From Comamonas badia DSM 17552 (GTDB taxonomy: Bacteria; Pseudomonadota; Gammaproteobacteria; Burkholderiales; Burkholderiaceae_C), in the NCBI RefSeq assembly GCF_000484635.1, contig NZ_AXVM01000009.1, positions 41,098 to 105,097 on the forward strand: a stretch of 64,000 nt of DNA, given 5' to 3'. The notes beneath the pieces were generated by a model. It was given only the letters and a program-made list of their open reading frames with translations, was not told where the DNA came from and did not search any database. Position 1 is the stretch's first letter. Every line of letters begins with the position of its first letter. Positions 27,973 through 36,768 of the stretch are shown here, in pieces. The position numbers and the translations under genes are program-made.

Positions 27973-28533
27973 ATGGCGCGTTCACGCGAATCGGTACTGG
28001 TCAGGCGCGACGTGGTCGGCGAACTGGTGCCCTATGGCACACCGTTCGAGTTGCAGGAGGGCACCTGGGCCGAGATCACGCAGGCGCTGGGCACCTCGTT
28101 CACGCTGCTGGTCGAAGGCCGCCTGGTGCGCCTGGGCGGCGCCGACGCCGACGCCATCGGCAAGGACAAGCCCGAAGCCATGAACGTGGTCCACGACGGC
28201 GACGAGACCAGCGACGAGGAAGTCAAGCGCCTGATCTGGGAGCAGCTGCACACCTGCTACGACCCGGAAATCCCGGTCAACATCGTCGATCTGGGGCTGG
28301 TCTACAAATGCGAGGTCGAGCCCTACGAGCAGGAGGCCGGCAAGCTGCGCGTGATCGTCGACATGACGCTCACTGCGCCCGGCTGCGGCATGGGCGAGGT
28401 GATCGCCAACGAGGTCAACGACAAGATCCTGAACCTGCCACGGGTCGAGGAGGTGACGGTGAACATCGTGTTCGACCCGCCCTGGGATCGCTCGATGATG
28501 ACCGAGGAAGCGCACCTGGCGCTGGGGCTGTAG
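27973..28533 (+). CDS. sufT: Fe-S maturation protein SufT (MIP18/DUF59 family)
   Basis: A 186-residue protein. The C-terminal half is a DUF59 domain (LHTCYDPEIPVNIVDLGLVYKCEV...TLTAPGCGMGEVIANEV...VNIVFDPPWDRSMM) with the conserved DPE and the CGM cysteine. The N-terminal ~80 residues are the SufT-specific extension. SufT helps deliver clusters to client proteins. It begins 4 bases after sufU and is the last gene of the operon. Confidence 0.9.
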   Translation: MARSRESVLVRRDVVGELVPYGTPFELQEGTWAEITQALGTSFTLLVEGRLVRLGGADADAIGKDKPEAMNVVHDGDETSDEEVKRLIWEQLHTCYDPEIPVNIVDLGLVYKCEVEPYEQEAGKLRVIVDMTLTAPGCGMGEVIANEVNDKILNLPRVEEVTVNIVFDPPWDRSMMTEEAHLALGL

Positions 28534-28537
28534 CGCT

Positions 28538-28590
28538 TTCAAAAAGAGAGCTGCCAGCGCTTGCGTGGCAAGCGCGGAAGCCCGAAAACA
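28538..28590 (+). repeat. ~50-bp dispersed repeat, intergenic after sufT
   Basis: The best hairpin of the set: GAGCTGCCAGCGCTTGC followed by GTG and GCAAGCGCGG. It lies 5 bases past the sufT stop and may act as a 3' end structure. Confidence 0.7.
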
Positions 28591-28592
28591 CT

Positions 28593-28862
28593 TCAATATC
28601 GGCGGCGCACCGCGCGCATGCCCAGTGCGGCCGCCAGCAGCGAGAGCAGCAGCAGCGCCCACTGCGACAGCGTCGGTATCGCCGACACGTCACCTGGCAA
28701 AACCGGCCCGCCCGGGTCGCTGATCGAGCCGTTGGCGCTCAGGTCGCTGTCGCCATCGGCGCCATCGGTCAACGTGAGGGTGATGGTGTTGCCGCTCACG
28801 GTGGCATGGCTGCTGAAGTCGTACCAGTGGGGCGTGGGCTGTGCCTTGGTCGGGCCGTACTT
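28593..28862 (-). pseudogene. C-terminal remnant of an IPTL-CTERM surface protein
   Basis: An 89-codon fragment without a start codon. It carries KYGPTKAQPTPHWYDFSSH, a repeat-region end LSANGSISDPGGP, and a full IPTL-CTERM sorting tail (IPTLSQWALLLLSLLAAALG followed by MRAVRRRY), the signal processed by an exosortase-like system. The upstream part matches what I know as the choice-of-anchor U region of such proteins. The reading frame then runs into a palindromic repeat and antisense of hpnE, so most of the gene is missing. Confidence 0.7.
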
Positions 28863-28869
28863 GTATGCC

Positions 28870-28912
28870 GCGAGGCCCTTACCCCCGCCCTCTCTCAGGG
28901 GGAGAGGGCGCA
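28870..28912. repeat. GC-rich palindromic repeat at the end of hpnE
   Basis: CCCTTACCCCCGCCCTCTCT followed by CAGGGGGAGAGGGCGC is a shorter member of the family found twice in hrpA. It supplies the last ~7 codons and the stop of hpnE. Confidence 0.65.
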
Positions 28913-30228
28913 AAACCAGTGCGCAGGGAGGCTTTGAGAAGGATGGCTTTTGTCGCCGCCACGCCCGCGCGCACGGCGCCTTCGAGCGTGGCGGGGTAGG
29001 GGCCTGCGACGTAGTCGCCGCAGGCCAGCAGGCCGGGCGCGATGGCCATGGCGGGGCGCTGCAGCGCCGGGGTGCAGGCAAAGGTGGCGCGTTTTTCGAT
29101 CACCGTCCGCAGGGGCTGCAGCCCGGTGATGCCCAGCGCGTTACGGGCCTGAAGGATTACCTGTTTTTGTAGCTGCTCGCGCTCTCCCGTAAAGGCGCTG
29201 ACGACGAAAGCAAGCACGCCGTGGTGCCCGCCCAGGTGGCCCCGGTCGAAGACGAATTGGGCCGGGTACTGCGGTGTGGCGCGCAGCGCCAGCATCGCAT
29301 GGGGCAGCAGCGGCGCGGTGGCGCCCGGTTGCCGCGCATAGACGGTGGCGATGGCGCCGAACGCCAGCGCCTGCGCGCCGCCGGCCCAGGCCCGCGCCGC
29401 CGCCTGCAGCGCGGGCGGGGCGCCGGCTTCGCCCGCGAGCCGCGCGGCGTCTGCGCTGGGGCAGGCGAGCAGCACGGCGTCGAAGGCTTCGCCGTCCACC
29501 TGCCACGCGACGCCGTCGTGCGCCAGCGCCTGCACGCGCTGGCCCAGCCGCACGGCGTGGCCCCGTTGGCGCAGCCAGTCCAGCGCGGGCTCGGGCAGCA
29601 GCGCGCCCAGCGGCACGCGCGGCAGCAGCAGGTGCGAGCCGCCGCGCCCGGCGAACAGGCTGTCGTGCAGCACGGTGAGGAAGACCTGGCCGCTGGCTTC
29701 TTCAGGCAGTGTGTTGAGGGCGGAAACGCACAGCGGGGCGATGAATTCATCCATCAGGCGTTGTGGCAGCCCAGCGCACAGCTGCGCCACGCTGGCCTGC
29801 GGCGCGCATTGAAAGCCCTGCATGCGCCAGCGTGCGGCGCGGGCCAGCAGCGCGGCGCGCTCGCGCCAGCTCCAGCCGCGCGCGCGCAGGATGCCGATCA
29901 GCGCATCCCAGGGCGGCGCGGCATCGGGCAGGGCCAGGCCCGTGCCATCGGGGAAGAGGAGGGCCAGCGGCTCGCGGTGCAGCGCCGCGGCTATATTGAC
30001 GCCCACCAGACGCATCAGCCGCAGGCATTCGCCGTAGGCGCCGATCAGGATGTGCTGGCCGTTGTCGAGCAGCAGCCGCGTGCCGTCGCTGCGCTCTATC
30101 TCCACCGTGCGCGCCCGGCCACCGGGCTGGCGCGCGGCCTCGATCAGCGTGACCTGGTGGCCGTCCTGCGCCGCCTGCAGCGCCGCCGCGCAGCCCGCCC
30201 AGCCGGCGCCGACGATGCAGAGCTTCAC
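28879..30228 (-). CDS. hpnE: Hydroxysqualene dehydroxylase HpnE
   Basis: A flavin-dependent amine-oxidase-fold enzyme of about 449 residues that reduces hydroxysqualene to squalene. The N-terminal dinucleotide motif is CIVGAGWAGCAAALQAAQDG, with the second segment GGRARTVEIERSDGTRLLLDNGQHILIGAY. The C-terminal FAD-binding GDYVAGPYPATLEGAVRAG is intact. I place the start at GTG 30228, which overlaps the hpnD stop (GTGA); an ATG at 30255 would add 9 residues. The C-terminus APSPPERGRG is encoded by a palindromic repeat and is probably not native. Confidence 0.9.
   Translation of the reverse strand: MKLCIVGAGWAGCAAALQAAQDGHQVTLIEAARQPGGRARTVEIERSDGTRLLLDNGQHILIGAYGECLRLMRLVGVNIAAALHREPLALLFPDGTGLALPDAAPPWDALIGILRARGWSWRERAALLARAARWRMQGFQCAPQASVAQLCAGLPQRLMDEFIAPLCVSALNTLPEEASGQVFLTVLHDSLFAGRGGSHLLLPRVPLGALLPEPALDWLRQRGHAVRLGQRVQALAHDGVAWQVDGEAFDAVLLACPSADAARLAGEAGAPPALQAAARAWAGGAQALAFGAIATVYARQPGATAPLLPHAMLALRATPQYPAQFVFDRGHLGGHHGVLAFVVSAFTGEREQLQKQVILQARNALGITGLQPLRTVIEKRATFACTPALQRPAMAIAPGLLACGDYVAGPYPATLEGAVRAGVAATKAILLKASLRTGFAPSPPERGRG
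29162..29210 (+). repeat. ~50-bp dispersed repeat, copy in hpnE
   Basis: TGTTTTTGTAGCTGCTCGCG followed by AAAGGCGCTGACGACGAAAG on the plus strand. It is translated from the other strand as part of HpnE. Confidence 0.6.
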
Positions 30229-31064
30229 ATCTTCCCCAGCGCCTGCACCTTCCACGCCAGCCAGAGCTTGCGCAGCGGCGTCAGCGCAATGCGCTGGTGC
30301 AGCACCTGAAAGTCGCTGGCCTCAATCTCGCGCAGCAGCGTGCGGTAGATGCTGGCCATCATCAGGCCGGGCTTTTGGCTGCGCCGGTCGATGGCGGGCA
30401 GCAGTGCCAGCGCTTGGTCGTAGCAGGCCTGCGCGCGCTCGGCCTGAAAGCGCATCAGCTGGGTGAAGGGGGCACCGTACTTGCGCTGGGCGATGTCCTC
30501 GGGCGTCACGCCGAAGCGGCGCAGATCGGCCTGCGGCAGGTACACGCGGCCACGGCGCGCATCCTCGCCCACGTCGCGGATGATGTTGGTTAGTTGCAGC
30601 GCCAGGCCCAGCTTGTGTGCGTATTGCGTGGTGGCCTCCTGCTGCTGGCCGAAGATGCGCGCCGACACTTCCCCCACCACGCCGGCCACATGGTGACAGT
30701 AGTTGGCCAGGCCCTCGAAGTCCTCGTAGCCGTCGTACTTCAGATCCATCTCGCAGCCTTCGATGATGCTGTGCAGCGGGCCTGGCAGGATGCGGTACGG
30801 CCCCGCATGCGGCAGCAGCGCTCGCATCGCCGGGTGCGTGGGTTTGCCGTCAAAGGCCTGCGCCACCTCGCCGTGCCACCACTGCAGCTTGGCGGCGGCC
30901 ACGCCCTTGTCGTGCACCTCATCGACCACATCGTCCACCTCGCGGCAAAAGGCGTAGAAGGCGGTGATGGCGGCGCGCCGCTCGCGCGGCAGGAAGAGGA
31001 AGGCGTAATAAAAACTGCTGCCGGAGGCAGCAGCTTTTTCTTGGACGTATTGCTCGGGGGTCAT
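30225..31064 (-). CDS. hpnD: Presqualene diphosphate synthase HpnD
   Basis: A 279-residue squalene/phytoene synthase-family enzyme. The first aspartate motif is REVDDVVDEV and the second is NIIRDVGEDARRGRVYLP, with YHVAG-type sequence NYCHHVAGVVGEV. It condenses two farnesyl diphosphates to presqualene diphosphate. The ATG at 31064 (MTPEQYVQEK) is the family-like start; the open frame upstream is non-coding. It lies between hpnC and hpnE in transcription order. Confidence 0.93.
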   Translation of the reverse strand: MTPEQYVQEKAAASGSSFYYAFLFLPRERRAAITAFYAFCREVDDVVDEVHDKGVAAAKLQWWHGEVAQAFDGKPTHPAMRALLPHAGPYRILPGPLHSIIEGCEMDLKYDGYEDFEGLANYCHHVAGVVGEVSARIFGQQQEATTQYAHKLGLALQLTNIIRDVGEDARRGRVYLPQADLRRFGVTPEDIAQRKYGAPFTQLMRFQAERAQACYDQALALLPAIDRRSQKPGLMMASIYRTLLREIEASDFQVLHQRIALTPLRKLWLAWKVQALGKM

Positions 31065-31119
31065 CGGGGCGGAATTGTCCCATGCCCACGGGTCGCTGCC
31101 GACGCAGGGAGAATTCAGG

Positions 31120-31171
31120 AAAAATACCCGTTTTGCGCAGGATACAAAAGCGCCTAAAGCTATCAATTTGA
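31120..31171 (-). repeat. ~50-bp dispersed repeat between hpnC and hpnD
   Basis: The minus strand begins CTCAAATTGATAGCTTTAGG, continues with GCGCTTTTGTATCCTGCGC and ends AAAACGGGTATTTTT. It fills half of the 109-bp gap. Confidence 0.7.
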
Positions 31172-31173
31172 GA

Positions 31174-32022
31174 TTACATGGCGCCAGCACGCAGCAGCAT
31201 GCCCGGCAGGTGCCAGGGGCGCAGGCGCGGCCGGGCCAGCAGGCTGGCACCGCGCATCTGCTGCACCTGCGTCAGCACCGCAAGGCCACCTTGCACCACC
31301 AGGCGCAGCTCCCAGCCTATGCGACCGCTCAACCGATGCACCAGCGGCGCCCCCTGCAGCATCAGCGTGCGTGCCCAGGCGGCGCAGTCCAGGATGAGCG
31401 CATCGCTGGCGCTTGAGCGCCGCTGCGCCGCCAGATCGGCGCGCGCCACGCCGTGAGCCGTGCAATCGCTATCTGCCACGTAGTGCCGCCCGCGCGGCAG
31501 GTCCACGCTCAGGTCCTGCCAGAAGTTGATGAGCTGCAGCGCGGTGCAGATCGCGTCGCTCTCACGCAGTGCCGTTTCATCCTGCACGCCGTACAGGTGC
31601 AGCAGCAGGCGCCCGACGGGATTGGCCGAGCGGCGGCAGTAATCGAGCAGCACGGCGCGGTCGGGGTAGGTGGCTCCGCTGGCCGTCATGCGCACATCCT
31701 GCGCGAAAGCATCGAGCAGATCAGTGAGCAAAGGAAGGGGTAGCGTGTGCTGTTTGATGGCTACAGCCAGCGGAGCAAACACCTGCGGCCAGCGTGGCGT
31801 GACGGAATCTGAGCGGCAACAAGCCAGCAGATCGGCACGGTAGGCATGCAGGTCAGCGAGGCGTTGCTCCGGGCCTGCGCTGCCCTCGTCAGCAATGTCA
31901 TCGGCTGTGCGCGCAAACGCATAGATGGCGCGAATTGGGGCGCGCAGATGCGGCGGACAAAGCCAGGAGGCAACCGGAAAATTTTCGTAATGCCTGGTGG
32001 GCGGAGCTGCTGAAGATGTCAC
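31174..32022 (-). CDS. hpnC: Hydroxysqualene synthase HpnC
   Basis: A 282-residue member of the squalene/phytoene synthase family. It begins with the HpnC-like HYENFPVASWLCPPHLR and has FARTADDIADEG as the first and QLINFWQDLSVDLPRGRHYV as the second aspartate-rich motif. It converts presqualene diphosphate to hydroxysqualene. I choose GTG 32022 because it begins 20 bases after the mrr stop; an ATG at 32070 would overlap mrr. Together hpnC, hpnD and hpnE suffice for squalene; no hopene cyclase is in the window. Confidence 0.88.
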   Translation of the reverse strand: MTSSAAPPTRHYENFPVASWLCPPHLRAPIRAIYAFARTADDIADEGSAGPEQRLADLHAYRADLLACCRSDSVTPRWPQVFAPLAVAIKQHTLPLPLLTDLLDAFAQDVRMTASGATYPDRAVLLDYCRRSANPVGRLLLHLYGVQDETALRESDAICTALQLINFWQDLSVDLPRGRHYVADSDCTAHGVARADLAAQRRSSASDALILDCAAWARTLMLQGAPLVHRLSGRIGWELRLVVQGGLAVLTQVQQMRGASLLARPRLRPWHLPGMLLRAGAM

Positions 32023-32041
32023 GAAAGAGGGTGCGGGCCGG

Positions 32042-32914
32042 TCAATCTTGAAAATCCTTGAAGAAGGCATGGTCCACCTCGAAGGTGGTGATTGCGTGCA
32101 AGCCCAGTTCAAGCCGCTCCATCATGTCGATCAACTTTTCGCCGTCCACGAGCTCAATGGGTGGCGCACCGTCTCTGGCGGCTTCCTTTTTTGCTTCCGC
32201 CGTAAAACCGCCCGTCGTGATGATGATTCCCTTCTCTGCGCGCCCGGCCATCGCGCCGCGAAAGTCGCGAACCGTGGACGAAGACACGGAGCCGGAATAG
32301 CGCTTGCATTGAAAGATTACCTTGAACGACACCAGCGGGTTCACCTGCAGCGTGCCAAACCCATCAATGCCGCCGTCACCGCTCTTGCCCGTGACCACGA
32401 CTTGATTGAACCCTGCTTCGCGCAACAACCGTTGGGAAAGACGTTCAAATCCGGACGGAGGAAGTTTGAGCAAGAGAGCATGTACGAGCGAGCGATAGTC
32501 TTCGGACCTGCTGCCGGTCTCCTCAGCCACTTCCTGCGGAATCTCGTCGGCGCTCTTCTTGGCACGCTCCTCTTGAAAAATCTTCACCCACTTGAGGAAG
32601 ATGCCTCGAGCCTGTTCGTGGCTCAAGTGCGTTGATTTACCTTGTTCCGTGAGACTCCACACGCCGCGCCTGGAAGAGTCGAGCAGGTTCTCCCGAACCA
32701 GGTAAAACCGTGCCCACGCCACCTGGTTCTTGAAACGTGAGCCGCCGGAAGGCAGCGTTTCATTGAGTACCGATTCGGGGATCTGCAGATTTTCGGCAAC
32801 GCGGTCCGTGGCTTCATCCACCGTCGCCGAACCGCCGAGGTCGCGCAGCGCATCGAGCAAGGGCCCGAAATACTGGACGAACTGCGCACCATCGTGTTTT
32901 TTCTCCTTTGTCAT
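32042..32914 (-). CDS. mrr: Mrr-type restriction endonuclease
   Basis: A 290-residue protein with an N-terminal winged-helix Mrr_N domain (residues ~8-100, FGPLLDALRDLGGSATVDEA...GVWSLTEQGK) and a C-terminal PD-(D/E)xK Mrr_cat domain. Catalytic elements are in TGKSGDGGIDGFG (Asp) and FKVIFQCKRYSG (Gln-x-Lys). Mrr enzymes cut modified DNA (type IV restriction). No methylase is adjacent. Base composition looks less GC-rich than its neighbours, which suggests acquisition. It sits between hpnC and the hydrolase gene on the same strand. Confidence 0.88.
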   Translation of the reverse strand: MTKEKKHDGAQFVQYFGPLLDALRDLGGSATVDEATDRVAENLQIPESVLNETLPSGGSRFKNQVAWARFYLVRENLLDSSRRGVWSLTEQGKSTHLSHEQARGIFLKWVKIFQEERAKKSADEIPQEVAEETGSRSEDYRSLVHALLLKLPPSGFERLSQRLLREAGFNQVVVTGKSGDGGIDGFGTLQVNPLVSFKVIFQCKRYSGSVSSSTVRDFRGAMAGRAEKGIIITTGGFTAEAKKEAARDGAPPIELVDGEKLIDMMERLELGLHAITTFEVDHAFFKDFQD

Positions 32915-32929
32915 TCGAGTCGCCCTTCG

Positions 32930-33739
32930 TCAGCGGCACAAAAATTCGTGCAGCGCCGCCGTCGTCTCTTTAGGCGCCTCGGTCATCTGGTGGTGCCCCA
33001 CGGGCAGGTGCTGCACCTGCACCGTCTTGCCAGCCTGGCGCGCAGCGGCGATCAGCGACTGCGCGGCCCTGGGAGGGGTCATCTGGTCCTGGCTGCCCAA
33101 CAGAAACAGGATGGGGCAGGTGAGCTGCGCCATCACCGCCGGGCCGCCTTCGTACTGGTCGCAGGCAACGAAGCCCCGATGAAACACATTCACGCGGGGA
33201 TTGCTGCGCAGCACCTTGCGCCCCAGCGCCATGCTGGCGCCGTACACCCAGAAGCCCGCGCCGGTGGGCGAGGCCAGCGTGCTGCGCGAGAAGACGTTGA
33301 TCATCTTGAGGGCGGCTTCCGGATCGTCCTGCGAGGCGGCGATCAGCGCGGGCGAGACCTTCATCGGCGCGGCGGTGCCGATCAGCACCAGGTGGCTGAT
33401 GCGCTCTTTCAGGCGCGCGGCCGCTTCCATGGCGATCAGCGAGCCCCAGCTGTGGCCCACCAGCGCGGCCTTTTGCACGCCTGCGGCATCGAGCAGCGCT
33501 GCGATGGTGTCTGCCGCCTGCGCCACGCTGGCAGGGGCCTCGCCGCCGCTGCGGCCGTGGCCGGGCAGGTCGATGGAGAGCACGTTGAAGCCGTGGTTGG
33601 CCAGATGGCGCGCCTGCCAGACCCACACGCTGTGGTCGCACAGCACGCCGTGGATCAGCACCACGGTGGGTTTGGCGGCGTCAAACGCCTTGTCGCCGGT
33701 GTAGCAGTAGAGCGGCGCGCCCTGCACTTGGTAGAACAT
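32930..33739 (-). CDS. Alpha/beta-fold hydrolase
   Basis: A 269-residue alpha/beta hydrolase with the oxyanion segment LIHGVLCDHS, nucleophile Ser in VGHSWGS, acid Asp in GSQDQMTPP and His in VGHHQMTE. There is no signal peptide, so it is cytoplasmic; the substrate is unknown. The ATG at 33739 overlaps the metY stop (TGATG), with a GTG one codon earlier as the alternative. The tight coupling to metY hints at a related ester or thioester substrate, which is only inference. Confidence 0.82.
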   Translation of the reverse strand: MFYQVQGAPLYCYTGDKAFDAAKPTVVLIHGVLCDHSVWVWQARHLANHGFNVLSIDLPGHGRSGGEAPASVAQAADTIAALLDAAGVQKAALVGHSWGSLIAMEAAARLKERISHLVLIGTAAPMKVSPALIAASQDDPEAALKMINVFSRSTLASPTGAGFWVYGASMALGRKVLRSNPRVNVFHRGFVACDQYEGGPAVMAQLTCPILFLLGSQDQMTPPRAAQSLIAAARQAGKTVQVQHLPVGHHQMTEAPKETTAALHEFLCR

Positions 33740-35052
33740 CACGCACCTGCCTTTGCGTCAAATTTTTCTGCGGCTTTGAGCGCGCGCTTGAGGTCATCGA
33801 TCAGGTCGTCCGGGTCTTCCAGGCCTATCGAGAGCCGGATCGTGCCCTGCGTGATGCCGCCCGCCAGCAGCGCCTCGTCGGTCATGCGGAAATGCGTGGT
33901 GCTGGCCGGGTGGATGACGAGCGAGCGGCAGTCGCCCACGTTGGCGAGGTGGCTGAAGATCTTGAGCGTCTCGATGAACACCTTGCCCTGCTCGCGGTTT
34001 CCACGCAAGTCGAAGCTGAAGACCGCACCCGCGCCGCGCGGCAGCAGTTTTTGCGCAATCTTGTGGCTGGGGTGACTCTCCAGCAGCGGGTGGCCCACAC
34101 GCGCGACGAAGGGGTGGCTGGCCAGGAACTGCACCACCTTTTCGGTGTTGCGCACATGGCGCTCCATGCGCGCGCCCAGGGTTTCTATGCCTTGCAGAAT
34201 CAGCCAGGCGCTGTGCGGGCTCATGCAGGCGCCAAAATCGCGCAGGCCCTCGCGGCGTGCGCGCAGCAGAAAGCCGGCGACGCTTGATTCCTGCGCGAAC
34301 ACCATGTCGTGAAAGCCGTCGTAGGGCCGGGCCAACTCGGGGAAGCGCCCCGAGGCGTCCCAGTCGAACGCGCCACCATCGACCAGCACGCCGCCCATCA
34401 CCGTGCCGTGGCCCGAGAGAAATTTGGTGGCGGCGTGGTAGACCATGTCGGCGCCCAGCGCCAGTGGCTTCATCAGATAGGGCGTGGTGAAGGTGGAATC
34501 GACCAGCAGCGGAATGCCGGCCTCGTGCGCGATCTGCGACACGGTGGGGATGTCCAGCACCTCCAGCCCCGGATTGCCTATGGTCTCGCCCAGCAGCAGG
34601 CGGGTAGTGGGCCGGATGGCGGCGCGCCAGGCGTCCACGTCGGTGGGTTTGACGAAGGTGGTCTCGATGCCGAAGCGCCTGAGCGTGTAGTTCAGCAGGT
34701 TCTGCGAGCCGCCGTACAGCGCGGTGCTGGCCACGATGTGGCTGCCCGCGCCCATCAGCGTGACGATGGCCAGGTGCAGCGCCGCCATGCCGCTGGCCGT
34801 CGCGATCGCTCCCGCGCCGTCTTCGAGCGCCGCCACGCGCTGTTCCAGCACGTCGGTCGTGGGGTTGGAAAGGCGCGAGTACACATGCCCCGGGCGCTCC
34901 ATGTTGAAGAGCGAGGCGGCGTGATCGCTCGATTCGAACACGAACGAGGTGGTGAGATAGATGGGTGTGGCGCGCGCGCCGGTGGTGGGGTCGGGCCGCG
35001 CGCCCGCGTGCACCGCGAGCGTGTCGAAGCCGGGGTCGGAGTAGCCGGGCAT
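33739..35052 (-). CDS. metY: O-acetylhomoserine sulfhydrylase
   Basis: A 437-residue Cys/Met-metabolism PLP enzyme; the length and the start GFDTLAVHAGARPDPTTGARATPIY match the O-acetylhomoserine aminocarboxypropyltransferase group rather than the ~390-residue MetB/MetZ. The PLP lysine is in YHAATKFLSGHGTVMGG. It makes homocysteine from O-acetylhomoserine and sulfide. It is divergent from aroC with 89 bases between. Confidence 0.9.
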   Translation of the reverse strand: MPGYSDPGFDTLAVHAGARPDPTTGARATPIYLTTSFVFESSDHAASLFNMERPGHVYSRLSNPTTDVLEQRVAALEDGAGAIATASGMAALHLAIVTLMGAGSHIVASTALYGGSQNLLNYTLRRFGIETTFVKPTDVDAWRAAIRPTTRLLLGETIGNPGLEVLDIPTVSQIAHEAGIPLLVDSTFTTPYLMKPLALGADMVYHAATKFLSGHGTVMGGVLVDGGAFDWDASGRFPELARPYDGFHDMVFAQESSVAGFLLRARREGLRDFGACMSPHSAWLILQGIETLGARMERHVRNTEKVVQFLASHPFVARVGHPLLESHPSHKIAQKLLPRGAGAVFSFDLRGNREQGKVFIETLKIFSHLANVGDCRSLVIHPASTTHFRMTDEALLAGGITQGTIRLSIGLEDPDDLIDDLKRALKAAEKFDAKAGA

Positions 35053-35141
35053 GGTGGTGTCTGGTGGGGCAGTCGTGAAGCCGTGGATTGTGGGCTATAT
35101 TCTTTTGCCCTTTTTCAACCCGCACCCGGGCCATTCCATCC

Positions 35142-36227
35142 ATGAGCGGCAGCACCCTCGGCACCCTGTTCTGTGTCACCAATTTCGGCGAATCCCACGG
35201 TCCGGCCATCGGCTGCGTGATCGACGGCTGCCCGCCGGGCATGGCGCTCTCCGAGGCCGACATCCAGCACGATCTGGACCGCCGCCGTCCCGGCACCAGC
35301 CGCTTCGTCACGCAGCGCAACGAGCCGGACGCGGTCGAAATTCTCTCGGGCGTGCATGAGGGCAAGACCACCGGCACGCCGATCGCGCTGCTGATCCGCA
35401 ACCAGGACCAGCGCAGCAAGGACTACGGCGAGATCGCCCAGCAGTTTCGCCCCGGCCATGCGGACTACACCTACTGGCACAAATACGGCCTGCGCGATCC
35501 GCGCGGGGGAGGGCGCTCATCGGCCCGGCTGACCGCGCCCACCGTCGCGGCCGGAGCGGTTGCCAAGAAGTGGCTGCGGGAAAAGTTCGGCACGCAGTTC
35601 CGTGCCTGCATGACCCAACTGGGCGAGCTGCCAGCCGCCTTCGAAAGCTGGGAATTTGTAGACAAAAACCCGTTTTTCGCACCACTGGCGGACGTGAGCA
35701 GCTATGAAAATTACATGGACCAGCTGCGCAAGGCGCATGACTCCTGCGGCGCCCGCATTCGCGTGCAGGCGACGGGCGTGCCCGTGGGGCTGGGCGAGCC
35801 GCTGTACGACAAGCTCGATGCCGACATCGCCCACGCGATGATGGGGCTGAACGCGGTCAAGGGCGTGGAGATCGGCGCCGGGTTCGACAGCATTGCCCAG
35901 CGCGGCACGGTGCATGGCGATGCGATCACGCCGCAAGGCTTCGAGACCAACCACGCGGGCGGGGTGCTGGGCGGCATCAGCAGCGGGCAGGACATCGAGC
36001 TGAGCCTGGCGATCAAGCCGACCAGCTCCATCCTGAGCCCGCGCCGCTCCATCGACGTCCACGGCCAGCCGATTGAGGTGGTGACCAAGGGGCGGCACGA
36101 CCCCTGCGTGGGCATCCGCGCCGCGCCGATCGCCGAGGCGCTGCTGGCGCTGGTGCTGATGGACCACGCGCTGCGCCACCGCGGGCAGTGCGGGGATGTG
36201 AATCAGGCGGTGGGCCCGGTCGGTTGA
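35142..36227 (+). CDS. aroC: Chorismate synthase
   Basis: A 361-residue chorismate synthase (EPSP to chorismate, reduced FMN). Signatures seen are [67 protein letters not shown] and the C-terminal [17 protein letters not shown] start at ATG 35142 (MSGSTLG). The segment [20 protein letters not shown] around residues 173-192 is encoded by a copy of the dispersed ~50-bp repeat. Confidence 0.96.
   Translation: MSGSTLGTLFCVTNFGESHGPAIGCVIDGCPPGMALSEADIQHDLDRRRPGTSRFVTQRNEPDAVEILSGVHEGKTTGTPIALLIRNQDQRSKDYGEIAQQFRPGHADYTYWHKYGLRDPRGGGRSSARLTAPTVAAGAVAKKWLREKFGTQFRACMTQLGELPAAFESWEFVDKNPFFAPLADVSSYENYMDQLRKAHDSCGARIRVQATGVPVGLGEPLYDKLDADIAHAMMGLNAVKGVEIGAGFDSIAQRGTVHGDAITPQGFETNHAGGVLGGISSGQDIELSLAIKPTSSILSPRRSIDVHGQPIEVVTKGRHDPCVGIRAAPIAEALLALVLMDHALRHRGQCGDVNQAVGPVG
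35660..35712 (-). repeat. ~50-bp dispersed repeat, copy in aroC
   Basis: The minus strand reads TTTTCATAGCTGCTCACGTC, then GGTGCGAAAAACGGGTTTTT. It lies in frame inside aroC. Confidence 0.65.
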
Positions 36228-36230
36228 TCT

Positions 36231-36282
36231 GAACGAAAATAGGCACTGGCGCATGCCAGCAAACCGCTGGCAGCTATGGTTG
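36231..36282 (-). repeat. ~50-bp dispersed repeat between aroC and nrdR
   Basis: The minus strand reads ACCATAGCTGCCAGCGG, then GCTGGCATGCGCCAGTGCC and TATTTTCG. It lies between convergent genes and forms an inverted repeat. Confidence 0.65.
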
Positions 36283-36292
36283 GAGTAGCGCG

Positions 36293-36742
36293 CTACTCCC
36301 CCACCTTGTCCACCAGCGCCTTGAATTCCTCGATGTGCTCAAAGCTGCGGTAGACGCTGGCGTAGCGCACATAGGCCACCTTGTCCATCTTCTGCAGTTC
36401 GTGCATCACCATCTCGCCGAGGCGGGTGGACAGCACCTCGCGCTGGCCCAGTTGCAGCAGGCGTTCTTCGATGTGGCTGATCGCGGCGTCCACCTGTTCG
36501 GTGCCGACGGGGCGCTTGCGCAGCGCGATGTGAAATGAGCCTTCGAGCTTTTCTCGCTTGTATTCCACGCGCCGCCCGTCCTTCTTGACGATGGCGGGGA
36601 AGTTCACCTCGGGCCGCTCGTAGGTGGTGAAGCGCTTGTCGCAGGCGCTGCAGCGGCGCCTGCGGCGGATGAAATCACCGCCCTCGGATTCGCGGGTCTC
36701 GACGACCTGCGTTTCCGGGTGGCTGCAGAACGGGCATTTCAT
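36293..36742 (-). CDS. nrdR: Transcriptional repressor NrdR
   Basis: A 149-residue NrdR. The zinc ribbon uses CPFC at residues 3-6 and CSAC at 31-34, followed by the ATP-cone ([31 protein letters not shown]). It represses ribonucleotide reductase genes when dATP is bound. It lies 26 bases after glyA on the same strand, a common pairing in this order, and converges on aroC. Confidence 0.96.
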   Translation of the reverse strand: MKCPFCSHPETQVVETRESEGGDFIRRRRRCSACDKRFTTYERPEVNFPAIVKKDGRRVEYKREKLEGSFHIALRKRPVGTEQVDAAISHIEERLLQLGQREVLSTRLGEMVMHELQKMDKVAYVRYASVYRSFEHIEEFKALVDKVGE

Positions 36743-36768
36743 GGTGGTGTCCCGTCCGGCTGCGCAGC

